Assembly (NCBI GenBank): GCA_022376515.1
Contig: WTXI01000258.1
Span: forward strand, 1-51,704
Source: Lactifluus volemus
Taxonomy: Eukaryota > Basidiomycota > Agaricomycetes > Russulales > Russulaceae
Reading direction: 5' to 3'
DNA: 51,704 nucleotides
The position numbers were made by a program, and so were the translations under genes. The notes under the pieces were generated by a model that was not told the DNA's origin, did not search any database, and saw nothing but the letters and a program-made list of their open reading frames with translations. This document shows, one piece after another, positions 10,391-21,525 of this stretch. Every line of letters starts with the position of its first letter. Position 1 is the stretch's first letter.

Positions 10391-11141
10391 ATGTCTTACT
10401 CCCCACACAGTCCCTCGTTATCACCAGAGCGTGCAACCCCAGCCCCTCGTTCACTTTCTCCCTTGCCTCTAACTCCCGACCGGCCAAAGAACTCGGCCGA
10501 TGACGCTCGGCAATCTATCGTCCAGCAATCACACCCTCAGGCTAAAGCCGCAGACCCCCAACGGGATCCTCCATCCGGCTCGATATCCTCCCCTAGACAT
10601 GAACCGGATCGTGTTCGCGCCACAGCAATACCATTCAAACTTTCTCTCACCCTGCAGAACACCGGCTCCGTCGCGCGCGACCACCTTGCATCCGAACGCA
10701 CCTTCCTAGCGTACGTTCGCACCAGCCTCGCTTTTGCATCTGCGGGCGTCGGTGCGTCTTCCCTGTCTCGTTCCTCATATTCAATCCACGAATTCCATAT
10801 AGCCCTCGTACAACTATTCCGCGTCTCCATCAGCAACTCGGGCACAGATGGATCTCCGAACAGCGGGAAGTCAGTCGTTCCGTATGCACGGCCATTGGGC
10901 GCCGCGTTGATAGCATTTGGTATGGCCGTGCTTGCCATGGGTGAGTCCTCCCATTTAAGAATGTTGCAACGCAACGGTGACTGACTGTACGTGGACGAAA
11001 GGCACGATACGTTATTTCGCAGTTCAGCGTGCGTTGCCCCAAGGACTCTTCCCTGCTGCCCGCTTGAGTGTGCTTCTACATGGTGTGACACTTGCGGCAC
11101 TTGTCGGAATCGTCTTTGGCATTCTCCTTGCCGTGCATTGA
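10391..11141 (+). CDS. DUF202 family membrane protein
   Basis: Three exons (10391-10751, 10803-10940, 11002-11141) join to 212 aa, with GT-AG introns of 51 and 61 nt. The first 90 residues are Pro/Ser-rich and likely disordered and cytosolic. The DUF202 core starts at about residue 96 with NTGSVARDHLASERTFLAYVR, the family hallmark. Three membrane segments follow: about 110-130 (SLAFASAGVALVQLF across intron 1), 150-175 (GAALIAFGMAVLAMG across intron 2) and 190-212. Such proteins are small integral membrane proteins related to the domain at the end of VTC polyphosphate and vacuolar transporter subunits; the function of stand-alone members is not established. Translation without splicing would end at 10984, which removes the last membrane helix. 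Confidence 0.88.
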
Positions 11142-13180
11142 CCCTGCGGTGTGGGTAACGCATTTCAGATATTGTTTTACCTATCCCCGAGCCATCATCG
11201 CCTCCGGTTTTCCCTCAATTTAAATGCTACTAAGGGTTAACTTGGTTTAGTAGGGCTGGCTGGTGGTAGTAAATTATGTTGACGATGGACGTGAACAATG
11301 CTACAGTATTTATAGGATTCAGCAGATATTTTTTTTTGTCTATCTGAGGGGTCTCAGGCTATTATGTGGCTCCTCAGTTTTGCGTCGATATTCTGCGTGT
11401 ATCCCTAAGAATTCGACCAATCATGCTTTCAAATGAGCGCTCAATGAGCGCTTAACGTTCAACCCGAACCTGAACCCCCACTGAACTGGATGGGGACAGT
11501 TCCTGGAAGGCAAGGGTGTGCAGTTTACGAGCATGAAATCAAGAATGACTCACTGTACCGGACTCACATGGTGTAACAAGTTGCCGTCAGCCTTCACTGC
11601 TTGCTTGCTTCACTGTAGGACTCATCGCTTGTGGCCTCAAGGCCTCAACTTCCGGCGTCTTTGTCCTCCACATATCTGGTTCTAGTTGCAGGTGCAAAGA
11701 CACACTGACATCACTGCATGCGTCGACTTTGCTGAGAGCTGGTCGCAGACATGAGAAAGGATGGACTTGTTCCGCGTCTACAACGTTGAAGTCAAAAACA
11801 AATGACACCTGGAATAATCCTGTACACACACCCAGGGGTTATTTCAGCAAGTGAGGCTTTGATGACTACTACAGTAATTGGTACTATATGAGTCTGTATC
11901 TTGGCTCGGGCATATCGGAGAATGCGGACCACCGATGAAGGTGGACTTCACGTAACTTCTCACGGTTTGGCACCCCGCCGAGCATCTGTCGAGCGCGTAA
12001 AGGTCACGCCCTTAAGCTTAAGGCCTCATGCATGGCCTCATGGATTGTCTGGCAGTCACAACTTTTCCTATGTATTTCCATACTGTATTGCTAATCCCGT
12101 ATTTACAATCTAGGGACCCGAAGATGATGCCTGATTGTTGGCACATCATGTGCCTTCAAACATAGCATCCCCCGCAACTTTCTTTTGATCGGGACCTGGG
12201 GCAACGTGGTTTACGACCCCTGAACGCTTCTGGCACCTACATAACGATTCGCTCTCCCGGACTCTCTTAAGTACCGTGAAGACAGCTGGAGTGGCTGGAA
12301 CTTAAGACAGACCACCCGAGAATACAGTAACAGCACAAAGCCGGACGCCGGTAGCCGGACACTTCGCCTTTGGTCTCACCGTGACCTTGCCCCGATTAGA
12401 CGCTTCTTGATATTCCCAGGTTCACACGTGTATTATACTGGCACGCCAACCAGAATCTTATACTCGGCGGGGAGGCTAATATCGCTCGTGATTAGCATTC
12501 TATGATGGACGCAGCGAGGGAGTTAATATTGGTACCCGTACCTGGAAAAGCAGCGTAGAGGATTACTCTTTCCGAATATTTTGTGCGGGTGCAGTTAATT
12601 TCTGGCGTAAACTTAAAACTATATATATCCCCAATGACGCGATGAAGATCTGGGCAACTACATCTGGAAACACGTTCTCTGGGCGGGATCTGGCGTAATG
12701 ACAAGCGAATCTTATTTTGGTTTCCCAGGAACGAGATGTCAACAACGACCTTGCAACCAATGGTCTAACAATGGACCTTTCCATCGGAGCTTGCCAGTGG
12801 ACAGAGTCCTGGGGTGTCATCTGTCAATGACCCTGGCAAGGCCTTGTGAGTCAGAGAGTTGTCAGGGCTATTACGCCGACCACTGATGGGTGATACCTTT
12901 TGGGAATGGGACCGTAAAACCGGGCTTTTGGCGGATCTTTTGGCATGGCAAGGGTGCATTTGGCTGTCCTCTACATATAGTTGCCCCATGGTCCTTAGGG
13001 CCCACTCTCTCCACTCTAGCTCCCCGAGGCTCTCCCTTTCCATCTGTAAACGTTTCGCTCAAAAACGCGTACTTCAGATATTCTGAAATTGCTCCAAGCT
13101 GGCTCTCACAAACGAGACAATCGATGTGGATTTCCGGAATGCGTGTGTAGTATTCACGTGATCCGACCGCTACTACTAAT
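11142..13180. other. 2-kb stretch without a recognised gene
   Basis: Nothing supported on either strand. Short frames exist (for example 12871-13275 minus) but show no domain and overlap the start of the DUF6533 gene in antisense. Near 11436-11470 the repeat GAGCGCTCAATGAGCGCTTA is followed by ACGTTCAACC, reminiscent of the inverted-repeat element at 409-624. Confidence 0.4.
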
Positions 13181-15082
13181 ATGCTTATTCCGCGCAGCTT
13201 GTTGACAAAAGTATGTGTGAGCATACTAGTTTTGTCACTGGTAGTGACGTTGGTGATAGTATGTTGGATTGGCAAGCTTCACAGTGCTCGTTTATGATCA
13301 TTGCATCACATTCTCCGATGAGGTGCTGTCCACTATTAGTTACGCTTCATTTGCGACCTACATGAACGTACAGTTCGAATACATATGGAAGCGACCAAGG
13401 GGGTTGCGTGAGTCTGTCTGTTTCTACGTGTTGTGGAATTGAAAATTAATCTGGACTACCTCAAGCTGTCTACCTCTTTCTCTTGGTCAGCGCCTTTCTT
13501 ACTAGCCTGACATGCATCTCCGCATCGTTGTTGACCTGACTTCATTCAGAACCGTTATCTTACCCCATTGGGGTTCGTTGTTAACACCGTGGCATACCAT
13601 CGCACTAACTGGACCTTGCAAGTGAGCCCGATTTCGTTTTACAAAAAGAGAGAACCTGAAACGAGCTGAAATACGTTATTACGTCAGTCGTGAGTGATAA
13701 GATAATCTTTGCCTTGTCATCTCGTGTCGATTATTGGAACTCAAAACTTGAGAAAGGTGTAAACATTTTGTACGCTACGAAGGGTCCATGGCTATGATCG
13801 GAATCACAGTAGTGGCATGGATGATGTTCTTGCGGTGAGTGTTCGGAAGAAGAAGTGTTAACTGGCTTTGTTCAAGTATGTCTTAGGATACGCGTTTTGT
13901 ATAACGGGGTTCGGATAGTCCAGGCCTTCGTACTCGCCATCCTCTTTACATTCATCGGAGTCAATACCTGGTTCATGATGAATGGTGTCCGTACGTGTCT
14001 TGAATTAGAACATCTTTTCGTTACACTGACCTGGTACAGCCGTTTACCATCCTGCGTATCCTCTTGTAGATTGTAGGCACAGTTGCTTTCCCACTCACAC
14101 AACGCTAATTTCTCCCCTCGTTTAGCCTGCACCATGATCATAGACCCAAAAATGTCTGTCTTCGTCTCCTTTCCATTGAAGGATTTGATGAACCCGATAC
14201 AGTGGCCCAATTGCTAGTTCAACTGCCTGGCTTCCCCTCTTGTATGACACAGTTGTGATGTCTCTCACACTGAAACGCACGGTCATGTACTTAGCCGCTG
14301 AGTCTGGAAATCCTGGTCACATTTTCCGCGTCCTGCTCCACGAAGGCTTGCTCTACTACAGGTGCGTAGGTGTATGCAAAATCTATGATCTTCATCCGCT
14401 CAGCAAAGCCTGGAAAATAGCGTCATATGTGCTGTCACCCTTACATTTACACTCATGATTATTTTTGCCGATCAGTCAGTTAGGAACATCACTGGGCAGT
14501 GCGTTACACACACATCTCCCGTGTACTATCACGTGACTAATCGTCGTGGCGCCCCTTTCAGACTTGAGCTCTGGTACGTATCTTCCTGTTTTCAATATTA
14601 TACCTCGCCTGACACACACACGTATCCCCATAAGCCTCACGGTGGTGATGATGTCGCGGATCACGCTCCACCTTAAGGCCCACCGCGACCGCTACGAAGG
14701 TGTCGTCTATTCCAACGCGATGCAAAACTACTCTTCCCCCCGACGTTTCCCCAGGCCTGGCGCTTCCATCATGGTATTTGCCCCAACAAGGCGCAATGCG
14801 CGTGTCAAGTCACCGCCCCATGCTGCCTCCCCTCGGGGGCGTCATAATTTCACATCTATGGCGTTGGGAGATGAGTCATTCATGACGGATGCGTTCTCGA
14901 TGACGATGACTACAACTACAGAGGGGGAAGCAGCGGTGCGCACATGGCAGCCGCTAGAGTTAGAGGGTCCAGTCATGGATGGCGCAGTGCTGCAGAGACC
15001 GACTGATGGAGACGAAATTCATGAATCAGGAGTTGTGAGCGACGTGGAGGAGCCCAAGGACAAGAGCGGCTGCGTTGTGTAA
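13181..15082 (+). CDS. DUF6533 domain multi-pass membrane protein
   Basis: I join thirteen exons: 13181-13210, 13260-13322, 13374-13407, 13466-13485, 13550-13617, 13757-13834, 13887-13990, 14040-14072, 14126-14153, 14218-14361, 14421-14498, 14562-14573, 14635-15082. The total of 1,140 nt keeps frame to the stop and gives 379 aa. The N-terminal DUF6533 signature is clear: FTVLVYDHCITFSDE, FEYIWKRP, LFLLNRYLTP. Then come CKHFVRYEG, membrane helices RIVQAFVLAILFTFIG and VICAVTLTFTLMIIFA, the loop VYHPAYPLVDSC, LPLLYDTVVMSLTLKRT and LCLTVVMMSRITLHLK. About seven membrane spans with a long hydrophilic C-terminus fit this abundant, functionally uncharacterised Agaricomycete family. Oddities are a 12-nt and a 20-nt exon and a GC-AG intron at 13618. 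The first exon (10 codons) is the least certain. Confidence 0.82.
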
Positions 15083-15764
15083 GAGTCGGAGAATGGGTGC
15101 GGTCGAAGAGGAGAGCACTCGACATCAAAACATTTTTAAAAAAGTGGTGATCTATCATGTAAAAGTCTCCAGGACGAGGGGGTACGACCCGGCAGTATTT
15201 TGTATTCAGGTTTAGTGTACAAGTAGATTTATCACGGGATAAGTACTGGATGCTTACGACATCCGATTCGTGGGAAAAATCAAGATCATCCGAGTCTGAC
15301 AACCTTTACCTCAAAACTTCAACATTGCCCACGGGCTTCTCAGCGTCGTCTACTAGTACTGCCCGATGTAGGTGCGGATATGTGGAGTAGCCATCGTACC
15401 ACCTCTTTGACAGCATGCTCCTGTCTGAATTACTAGAGCCGGTGCGGTGGTACAGTCAGAAACATCATCTCAGAAGCCTATGATGGCTACGAAGATTTTT
15501 TAGTCAGGGTTCCAAGTTTTGGGTATTTGTCTTCATCCCAGCATTTAGCATAGACATGTGTGAACTTGTCTGTGACAATCTTACGTCTTGCGACCACCTT
15601 GAAGTAGTCCCGCTTGTGACAGGAATATAAGGAACTATTACACCGTGACGACTCCGATAAGGTTGACCTTTGCTTCTCATAATAACCAGCCCACGTAATT
15701 ATGCCATTTCCCTCTCATGACATTGGAACGCGAAGGAATAGGGCAGCACCGAAAATACCGACTT
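15083..15764. other. Convergent intergenic stretch between the DUF6533 gene and USB1
   Basis: No gene seen. It holds the 3' ends of two convergent genes and a TACTAGTA palindrome at about 15351. Confidence 0.45.
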
Positions 15765-16805
15765 TCAACCTGACAATCTCCAGCTAAATACGTCCTTTCC
15801 GATCCTGATGCATACCTCCGCTGCTTCAAATATACCAGCGGAGTTATTCAGGAGTGAGCCTAGCTCGGCGTTCAGAGCCGGAATGATGTTCTCGGGGAGA
15901 CGCGGGACGGTGGTAAAAGAGGTTGTGTTTCCGTTTGCGGGATCCTCAAAGGGCACAACAATGGAGAGGGGGGCATCCTTAGCCTCCGGAGCTTCAGGAA
16001 GAGAGGCCTGAGCGGGAGGGTCGAGGAGGACCCAGGCGAACGATGCATGGAAACGAGGTTGGTCATAGTACACTTTCTGGCGGAACGATAGTAGGGTGGG
16101 GGATAGAGCCTCCGACAGTGCGCGCATCTAGTGAATTACTCTGAATGGTCGATTCAATGGGTACCAGAGCAGCATAGAGAATCATACCTCTTGGTGACCG
16201 GCACCGACTTCCATACAAAAAAACGTCCGGGTATGCTCATCATTTGTGAGATCCGAAAATGCAGCAAATGAGGCTGTGAAACTAGAACGACAAGACATAC
16301 ATCAGCTCGCTCCGAGGGGCATTGGTATATAAACTCACGGTGGGTGAGCCTTGGCAGTATCCCTCACGACACGTTTCATCTCCTCCCTCTGATGGGAACG
16401 TAGGAAGAATGGTCGCGTGAGCGATATGTGCAGTTCGCGTACATCCGCCACATCTTCCGAGTCCGGATTCGAACCACCGAGCACGCGAACGGTTGTCGCC
16501 TCCCTTTTCGCGATGACAAACGCGCGCTCGACAATGCTTCTCAGAGTGCCACGCAACACGATAGGGACATATACGTATGCAGCCCACTGGCCATCTACAT
16601 GTGGGGTCGCGCGTGTGCGGCCTTGGTGTTTTGATGGGTCATCAAGGGGGACTGCGGGTGCGAGATGAGCCGCGAGTGGTGGCAACTTGCGCTTCTTGGA
16701 AGGTGGAGGCGATGGAGACACCACTGTTAATGGTTCCGTGTCTTGTTCGTTCTCGGAAGAAGAATCGGTGTATGATACGAGGGTCGTCGAGAGGGTCCGT
16801 TTCAT
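15765..16805 (-). CDS. USB1: U6 snRNA phosphodiesterase Usb1 (Mpn1)
   Basis: Exons on the minus strand are 16805-16339, 16281-16188 and 16127-15765, giving 307 aa with GT-AG introns. This is a 2H-phosphoesterase: both catalytic tetrapeptides are present, H126-I-S-L-T in VRELHISLTRPF and H214-A-S-F in PRFHASFAWV. Between them lies FTNDEHTR-like text and the family block FFCMEVGAGHQE. Usb1 trims and protects the 3' end of U6 snRNA (2',3'-cyclic phosphate formation) in the nucleus, which is established for yeast and human. The N-terminus has an acidic Ser/Glu stretch and a KKRK basic patch that may serve nuclear import. I chose the Met at 16805 because it precedes family-like sequence; the frame is open for 68 more codons upstream. 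It is divergent from dioxygenase copy 2, with a 599-bp gap. Confidence 0.9.
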
Positions 16806-17404
16806 CCAAGTCACAACTTGAAGGCAATACTCCGGGCCGAGATGACCGTGACATCGCACAAAGTTGCAATTCAGCGCACGCAAGCCTCCTGCCCCCACAA
16901 TCTCTTTATTAATAAAAAAAAGTACTTTCCCAAACACGATCTTACTCGAATGACCGGGGATCGTATGATAAATGTGGCTTCTCCGGCCCAGTTCCTGAAG
17001 GCCACTCACTATGGGAGTCAGCCATGGTCAGTTACCAGCAAGACGCCCGCCGCAGGTGGGTCTATCCAACTTCTGGTTTACTCGGCATAGAAATCTGCTT
17101 CAATGACGTTTGGATATCGTGGCGGTATGGCACAAGTGTCGTATAGAGTCTCATCCATCATCACAAGCTTGGGCCAGCTCACAAAAGGTGGCGAGCGGCT
17201 CGACCTCAAGGGCAACGATGAGCTAAATAATTAGACTGTACATTCTATTTGTTTGCGCTGTCTCCGAGTCCTCAGGCTAGTAGGGCAATCGTAATGTAGG
17301 GTCACTCGCATGCTTTTGTTACGTCAAGAGTACTGATCGATTATTACTGTAATAACGGCCCGGGCGCGCGTTTTCATTCCCGTTTGTTTACTCACTGTAA
17401 CTGC
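16806..17404. promoter_or_regulatory. Divergent promoter region of USB1 and dioxygenase copy 2
   Basis: The 599 bp between two divergent start codons. The plus side ends with the pyrimidine-rich, TTGTTTACTCACTG leader before the ATG at 17405. I see no certain TATA box. Confidence 0.45.
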
Positions 17405-18826
17405 ATGGCCAGCTCCATGGATTCGGATAGCTCTATGGGTTCGGACAGCAGCTCTACGCATCTGGCCAGCTCTAAGCTGCAAGACAAGTCGGATGCCCGA
17501 CTTAAGGAGCTACTTGCCCCTCTACAGGAGTCAATCATCCATAAGCCACCCTTCCTAGCTGGATCACTCCAACTCCCTCCTTCGCATTTCTCTCTCGTGT
17601 ACAAAGTCGGAAAGGACGACTATCCCACCAGGTTCGTATATGCTGATACAATCACTCGAACCTCATGAACTTTAATCCGTAGCCACATCAACTTTGCGAA
17701 CGTGGCCCCTAAAGAATTAGAGCAACTCATACAGGCATGTGAACCCGCCAGCTTCGGTCGCAGCAAAGAGGAGGTGATGGATGAAACTTATCGCAAAGCT
17801 AAAAAGATGGACCAAGACCGTTTCTCCACACTGCTGGTGCCTGATAGGACTGATCTCCTCAAGATCATGCGCAACTACCTTCTCGAGGGTACTGATTCGA
17901 ACCGAAAAATTAGAATTGAACGATACAAACTCAACGTGTACAGTATGCGCCTGAGCAACACTCACATTTTCCAGGGACTAACTTGTTACACAGGCGAGGG
18001 GTCATTCTTCAAGGCTCACGTCGATACTCCACGCAGCCAAAAGATGTTTGGATCTCTTGTCATTGTCTTTCCAACATCTCACGATGGGGGAGCTCTGGTC
18101 TTTCGACACCGCGGCGAAGAATGGACGTTCGATTCTTCCGCAGCGCTGTCGGCCGCAGGGCCAACCTCGATAGCTTACGCTGCATTTTTCAGCGACGTCG
18201 AGCACGAGATTCTGCCCGTGACATCCGGCCATCGTGTCACGTTGACGTATAACCTCTACTTTGATGATACCTCTGCAAAGGACTTGGTATCAGAACCCCC
18301 TCCCCTCCCCCAGGATGAGAACGAGCAGATATTCCGTTCGAGACTCGATGCTCTTCTGAAGAATCCGGAGTTCCTCCCAGATGGAGGTAGGCTCGGGTTC
18401 GGAATGCGACACGAGTACCAAGTAATCGACAGGCTTAAACACGTCTACAGTCTGCTGAAGGGCAGCGATGCAACTGTGTATCAGAGCCTGCGTGCCCTTG
18501 GACTCAAACCCGTCCTATACCTTGATTATCGATACTGTGAACGCAACGACGAAGCAGAGGACACTGTCCTCCTCGACCGCGTACCCCGTTTTGAATATTG
18601 GCACGGAGTCGAGAGCCTATACGAGGTATTGGACTCTGAAGGCGGAATCACGATCCCCTACAATGAGCAAGTGACGTGGGTCACACCCGAGACGACAGGC
18701 AACACACTAAAGAGTGCGTACGCTGCGCACGGGAACGAGCCATCTGTGGAATTTGTATATGCGGATTTATGTCTCATTGTGTGTATTCCTAGTGTAGCTA
18801 AAAGGTTGGGGCGTAGCAGGAGCTAG
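17405..18826 (+). CDS. Prolyl 4-hydroxylase-like Fe(II)/2OG dioxygenase, copy 2
   Basis: Exons 17405-17631, 17683-17942 and 17994-18826 join to 439 aa. The catalytic set is complete: H171 and D173 (FKAHVDTP), H233 (DVEHEILP), R243 (TSGHR). The N-terminal half carries the family-specific blocks HKPPFLAGSLQLPP, INFANVAPKELEQL and NYLLEGTDSN, which end just before the catalytic HxD. Intron 2 (17943-17993) is 51 nt and has no in-frame stop, so an unspliced reading would insert 17 residues right before the HxD motif. The spliced form is preferred because all five paralogues share the GTATGC donor. It pairs closest with copy 1 by its Ser-rich N-terminus. This is the most intact member of the array; its substrate is unknown. 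Confidence 0.87.
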
Positions 18827-19045
18827 TGGTTCTGAGACAGAGTCAGAATAGTGAAACCAGTGTGTCACTGACCTAGAATAAGAACTACAGCTTATTTTCC
18901 ACATCGATCATGACCTTGGGTGAATGCTCATTCCAATTAGTAGGAAACAGGGAGTTCTAGGTATTTCGCAACTGAACGTTACATCCAGCATTTGATTCGA
19001 AACAGCATATAGCACGACTCTTTCGGAACGGGATTCGCCGGTTTT

Positions 19046-19060
19046 TCATTGGCCCAATGA
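19046..19060. promoter_or_regulatory. Back-to-back inverted CCAAT boxes upstream of copy 3
   Basis: TCATTGGCCCAATGA lies about 50 bp before the ATG at 19110. It contains CCAAT on both strands in a near-perfect palindrome. CCAAT boxes bind the fungal HAP/NF-Y complex; use here is inferred. Confidence 0.4.
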
Positions 19061-19109
19061 CCAACGCTCAGCCCCTGATTCGTCTTAACCATTCTCCACC
19101 TCCACTACA

Positions 19110-20494
19110 ATGTCCAGTCAATCCCCCATCGAACAGCTACTTGCCCCTCTACAAGAGTCAATAATCCATAAACCACCCTTCGTAGCCGGTTCTCTCCAAC
19201 TTCCCCCTTCTCATCTCTCTCTCTTGTACAAAGTCACGTCTTCTGAGGGCAACCATGCAACTAGGTTCGTATACTAGTACGCTGACGCTCAGGCCATCTA
19301 TGTTCAGCCCTCACTGACTTTCAATCCGTAGACACATCGACTTTGCGAACGCAACCCCTGAAGAATTAGAACAGCTCATTCAGGCGTGTGGAACTGCCAG
19401 CTTCGGTTGCGGAACAGAGGACGTGACGGATGAGACTTACCGCAAAGCTAAAAGGATGGACAAGGACTCTTTCAGCGCATGGCTGGTACCTGATAACAAC
19501 GATCTCGTCAAGATCATGCGCGACTACCTTCTCGAAGGTACTGATTCAGATCGCAAAATCAAAATTGAGCTACAAAACCTCAACGTGTACAGTATGCCAC
19601 ACCCCTAATTCACACTTGCACGTATTATAGCAGAAGACTAAGTGACTCCCCAGGTCAGGGGTCATTCTTCAAGGCCCATGTCGATACTCCACGCGGCAAA
19701 AGGATGTTCGGAACCCTTGTCGTTGTCTTTCCAACACCCCACAAGGGCGGAGCTCTGGTCTTTCGACACCGTGGCGAAGGATGGACGTTCGACTCTTCCG
19801 ATGTGCTGTCAGCCGCAGGGCCGGCTTCGATTGGCTATGCTGCATTTTTCAGTGACGTCGAGCACGAGGTTCTGCCCGTGACATCCGGACACCGTGTCAC
19901 GTTGACATATAAACTCTACTTTGTTAACGATGAGCGTGCCTTGAAGTTGGTGTCAGAACCCCTCCCCTCCCTCAACTGAGGTTTCGTTCGATATTCGAGG
20001 CTCTACTCAAAAATCCAGAGTTCCTCCCAGATGGAGGCACGCTCGGGTTTGGAATGCGACACGTGTATCCAGTAAAGGCCAACCGTGGCCTTAAACATAT
20101 CTACAGCCTGTTGAAGGGCAGCGACGCAACTATCTACCAGAGCCTGCGTGCACTTGGACTTGAACCCATCCTATATCTTAATTATCGCCATGAAGGAGAC
20201 AATGTGGGTTCCGAGTCTGTGATGATCAATGAGGTTCCCAGTTTGGACCAGTTCTCCCTGGTCGATGACCTGTTTGATTTGTTGCGAAATCTCGATGGAA
20301 TCACGATCCCCTCTGACGAGCAAGTGACATGGGTCACACCAGAGACGACATTCAGCAGTCTAACGAGCCCGTATGCCACTAGTGCCTTTGGGGACCGAGG
20401 ATCTGTGGGATATGCATATGGGGTTGTATGCTTTATTGTGCGTGTTGGTAATGTGGATAACAGGTTGGTGAATGTCGGAGCTACCCAAGGGTAG
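19110..20494 (+). pseudogene. Dioxygenase copy 3, interrupted after the catalytic core
   Basis: Exons 19110-19264, 19332-19591 and 19654 onward match the family. The core is intact: H147 and D149 (FKAHVDTP), H209 (DVEHEVLP), R219 (TSGHR). The frame then reaches TGA at 19977-19979 (SEPLPSLN, stop), where copy 2 has SEPPPLPQDENEQ. The family sequence resumes in another frame (FRSIFEALLKNPEFLPDGG, from about 19981) and runs open to 20494. A small deletion explains this. The product would be 246 aa with a whole active site but no C-terminal half. I see no usable intron to bypass the break. It could still be expressed as a truncated enzyme, or the break could be a sequencing error. Confidence 0.75.
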
Positions 20495-21525
20495 AGTCTA
20501 GCGGTTCTAGAGAATAATTTTAACTTGTGTACTGACATGGAGTGAGAACTATAACATGGTTCGAGTGCACGATCTCAGTAAATGCCAGATCTAGGTAAAC
20601 ATCGCTCAGACAACAAAGTAATCCCATCACAATTAAATGTTACTGCCTTGAATTTGATCATCTTATCACCGCGCTTCAGCAGCTCCCTTGGAGCTCTCCA
20701 CGAATACCGGTTGTGGTCCGGAACCATAGTCACAAGCAGCCTCTAATCCCGGCCATTCTGGTGCAGCGCTATTATTCACCACAGCGGTTGCGGACAACAA
20801 TTTTCCTGTTTTAGGTCGGCAGAATGAGGAATCCTAGCGTTCGTCTTTTCCCGCTGGTGCAAGCGGAAAAAGTGGCGAAAAGCGAAAGAAAAAAAAAAAA
20901 GAAAACGAAAAAGCTACAAAAAGCGAGTAAAAATGATCTATATGACCATTTGGAAGCTTTTGAATATAAAAGATATATGTTTGAGGCATCGTAGACATTT
21001 GGCTGGGCTGCCGAGATTGTCGGAATAGCACATTTTCGTTTGATCGGTCGCTTTTCAGCTGCGCGATTCATGCATGGCAGCATGCGTAAGGACATACTGA
21101 ATACGGGGAGAACCCACTAACTTCAGTCGAAGTACCAAGTGAGCAAAATTAGGCTCAGAGACCTATACTGTATCCTGATTTCACGATGAGAAAACAACAA
21201 CTTGGAAGAGAAATGTTAACCATATTTTGAGAAGGAGACCTATGAAAATATGTCACGAATTTATTCCCGCTGCCAGTGTACTTCGCTCTTTAGGGGGGCA
21301 TGTGATCGTTCGCTGCGGTACTAAACACGGATTCAGGAGTCCACAGGTTCGATGAGAAGCGAGAGGAGAAGAGCAGTAATCGGGGGAGCAATGGTGAAGA
21401 GTAGTCAGGAGACGCAGGTTGAGGGACCGGGAGACGATCAGACAATGGACAGGGGGTGGCACGGTCACGTGAAAGAGCCACACGCGGTTGTTTACCAGCT
21501 GAGACTCCTTTACATCTACGCTGCA
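20495..21525. other. Intergenic stretch between dioxygenase copies 3 and 4
   Basis: No gene supported. It includes a low-complexity A-rich tract (about 20874-20932, AAAGAAAAAA-type) and a 21-kb leader region with GTTTACCAGCTGAGACTC before copy 4. Pyrimidine-rich frames on the minus strand are composition artefacts. Confidence 0.45.

Noticed and set aside
12871..13275. 134-codon minus-strand frame
   Set aside because: Overlaps the DUF6533 5' exons in antisense and has no family resemblance.
20811..21095. Hydrophobic, Phe-rich minus-strand frame
   Set aside because: Produced by an A-rich low-complexity tract read backwards; not a membrane protein.
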